From: Sulfuricella sp.
Lineage (GTDB): Bacteria; Pseudomonadota; Gammaproteobacteria; Burkholderiales; Sulfuricellaceae
Direction of reading: 5' to 3'
Length of the DNA: 5,803 nt
Assembly (NCBI GenBank): GCA_030691435.1
Contig: JAUYEK010000111.1
Span: forward strand, 1-5,803
Positions 4,740 through 5,803 of this stretch are shown piece by piece; the first letter of the stretch is position 1; the number at the start of each line of letters is the position of its first letter. The position numbers and the translations under genes were made by a program. The notes below the pieces were generated by a model that saw only the letters and a list, made by a program, of their open reading frames with translations, was not told where the DNA came from and made no database searches.

Positions 4740-4766
4740 ACCGAAGTGAGCCTCGCAAAAAATTCA
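4727..4766. repeat. Pair of 12-bp direct repeats upstream of the antitoxin promoter
   Basis: GCAAAAAATTCA occurs at 4727-4738 and again at 4755-4766, 28 bases apart start to start. The first copy contains most of the predicted -35 box. The A-tracts are nearly three helical turns apart, so they could bend DNA or bind a regulator. They may equally be chance or the trace of an insertion. Confidence 0.5.
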
Positions 4767-4772
4767 GATTTT

Positions 4773-4839
4773 GTCATCTCGGCGAAGGCCGGAATCCAGT
4801 ATTTTCAATAAACTGGACACCGGCCTTCGCCGGTGTGAC
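4773..4839. repeat. Long hairpin repeat downstream of trpC
   Basis: Arms GGCGAAGGCCGG (4781-4792) and CCGGCCTTCGCC (4820-4831) pair perfectly. They continue after a short bulge as TCCAGT (4795-4800) with ACTGGA (4812-4817) around an 11-base loop. An outer GTCA/TGAC pair closes the element. It belongs to the type GTCAT..CGGCGAAGGCCGGAATCCAG, a repeat motif common between genes in many proteobacteria. It lies 39 bases past the trpC stop. On the minus strand a T-rich run (AATTTTTT) follows about 10 bases later, so it may help end trpC transcription. Confidence 0.8.
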
Positions 4840-4877
4840 GAATTTTTAGAGCCTCCCGGAACTCTACAGCTTGGCGC

Positions 4878-5747
4878 CTAGCCGAATAGCCGCGCCAGTT
4901 CGACGCCCGGGTCTTCTGCGCGCATGAAGGCTTCGCCGACCAGGAAGGCGTTGACGCCATGGCCGAGCATCAACTGCACGTCCGCCGGCTTGAGGATGCC
5001 GCTTTCGGTGATGACGATGCGCTCGGCGGAGATGCGCGGCAGCAGGTCGAGGGTGGTTTCGAGGCGGGTTTCGAAGGTACGCAGGTTGCGGTTGTTGATG
5101 CCGATCAGCGGGGTCTTGAGTTGCAGGGCAGCATCCAGTTCGGCGGCATCGTGCGACTCCACCAGCACCGCCATGCCCAGATCGTGTGCCAGGGCTTCAA
5201 GTTCCTGCATACGGGCGATGTCGAATTCGGCAGCCCCCTCTCCCGCGAGGGGAGAGGGAGTTTTGCCCCCTCCCCCTTGACGGGGGAGGGTTGGGGAGAG
5301 GGCGAAGGCCGCCACGATCAGCAGGATGGCGTCGGCGCCCATGGTGCGGGCTCGGCAGATCTGATACGGGTCGATCATGAAGTCCTTGCGCAGGATAGGC
5401 AGCGTGCAGGCGGCGCGCGCTTCGATCAGGTGGTTCTTGCTGCCCTGGAAGAACTGCACGTCGGTGAGCACCGACAGACAGGCCGCGCCATGGGATTCAT
5501 AGCTTCGGGCAATGGCGGCGGGGTCGAAGTTCTCCCGAATCACCCCTCTGGAGGGACTGGCTTTCTTGATCTCGGCGATCACCGCCGGCTTGCCTGCGGT
5601 GATCTTGGCGCGAAGGGCGCCGACGAAATCGCGCGGTTGCGGCATCGCTTCCGCCTCGGCGCGCACCGCAGAGTAGGGTTTCTTCGCCACGGCACGGGCG
5701 ACTTCGGCTTGTTTGACTTCGAGGATTTTTTGCAGGATGTCGGACAT
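4878..5747 (-). CDS. trpC: Indole-3-glycerol phosphate synthase with an internal repeat-encoded insertion
   Basis: TrpC closes CdRP to indole-3-glycerol phosphate in tryptophan synthesis. The 289-residue protein is a complete TIM barrel with all expected active-site positions: E59 and K61 in [12 protein letters not shown]121 in LRKDF, E197 in LVESHD, N218 in INNRN, and E248-S249 in TESGI. Usual length is about 262. The extra 27 residues lie at about 149-175 ([20 protein letters not shown] then GEGAAEF), in the loop after strand 4, between ILLIVAA and MQELEALAH. They are encoded by a palindromic repeat in frame. The loop position suggests a tolerated insertion and a working enzyme, which is inference. 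The ATG at 5747 has only a weak Shine-Dalgarno (TGAAG). trpD is the expected upstream neighbour, outside the window. Confidence 0.96.
   Translation of the reverse strand: MSDILQKILEVKQAEVARAVAKKPYSAVRAEAEAMPQPRDFVGALRAKITAGKPAVIAEIKKASPSRGVIRENFDPAAIARSYESHGAACLSVLTDVQFFQGSKNHLIEARAACTLPILRKDFMIDPYQICRARTMGADAILLIVAAFALSPTLPRQGGGGKTPSPLAGEGAAEFDIARMQELEALAHDLGMAVLVESHDAAELDAALQLKTPLIGINNRNLRTFETRLETTLDLLPRISAERIVITESGILKPADVQLMLGHGVNAFLVGEAFMRAEDPGVELARLFG
5223..5303. repeat. In-frame palindromic repeat inserted in trpC
   Basis: Exactly 81 bases (27 codons) separate two copies of CGAA (5222-5225 and 5303-5306), which encode F175 and F148. The insert holds two perfect stems: CCCTCTCCC / GGGAGAGGG (5236-5244, 5250-5258) and CCCTCCCCC / GGGGGAGGG (5268-5276, 5282-5290). 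The outer arms CCCTCTCCC and GGGAGAGGG (5294-5302) can also pair. Removing it restores a normal 262-residue TrpC. The flanking duplication suggests a target-site duplication, but four bases are too few to prove it. Confidence 0.85.
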
Positions 5748-5758
5748 ACTTCATTTAC

Positions 5759-5781
5759 CACAGAGACACAGAGGCACAGAG
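5759..5781. repeat. Short tandem repeat upstream of trpC
   Basis: Three 8-base units, CACAGAGA, CACAGAGG and CACAGAG (last base missing), stand in tandem 12 bases before the trpC start. On the minus strand they read as repeated CTCTGTG. Similar CACAGAG strings occur between genes in many environmental bacteria. The pyrimidine-rich leader leaves trpC without a strong ribosome binding site. Confidence 0.65.
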
Positions 5782-5803
5782 TAGGGCAAAACCCCAATCT
5801 CAA

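Noticed and set aside
5759..5781. CRISPR-like repeat array
   Set aside because: The units are only 8 bases, directly adjacent and without spacers. It is a simple tandem repeat.

Overview
The window looks like a piece of a betaproteobacterial chromosome, plausibly Nitrosomonadales or a Gallionella/Sideroxydans-like relative. This is an inference from three things: the ybeY-corC gene pair, the style of the TrpC and HemW proteins, and the many GC-rich palindromic repeats of types common in that group. No rRNA or marker gene allows a firm assignment. Every convincing gene lies on the minus strand, so transcription runs from right to left.

Reading with transcription: trpC (5747-4878) encodes indole-3-glycerol phosphate synthase and carries an in-frame insertion of 81 bases made of a palindromic repeat. 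A long hairpin repeat (4773-4839) follows it. Next come two complete type II toxin-antitoxin modules in tandem. The first is a ribbon-helix-helix antitoxin with a ParE/RelE-like toxin (4687-4104). The second is an AbrB/MazE-like antitoxin with a MazF/PemK-like toxin (4028-3470). Each has a readable sigma70-like promoter and a palindrome between the promoter and the ribosome binding site, and the two leaders resemble each other closely.

Beyond the toxins lie a hairpin (3445-3468) and a second copy of the repeat family seen in trpC (3341-3431). Then comes only the 3' third of hemW (3273-2866). The radical-SAM part is missing, so this is a relic. The segment 2860-1455 is a scar of mobile DNA: a transposase gene with an internal deletion and frameshift (2673-1887) lies between two diverged, inverted copies of an unidentified sequence of about 160-180 bp.

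The left part is housekeeping: ybeY (1424-963, rRNA-processing endoribonuclease) and corC/ybeX (883-41, CBS-domain protein). A very regular double-hairpin repeat sits between them. In most relatives phoH/ybeZ directly precedes ybeY. Here that place is taken by the mobile-DNA scar, so the operon has lost its usual upstream partner.

The main points of interest are the repeat that has become part of the TrpC protein, the shared leader architecture of the two toxin-antitoxin modules, the inverted unknown repeats around the transposase relic, and the cloverleaf-like repeat between ybeY and corC. No clearly new defence or metabolic system is visible.
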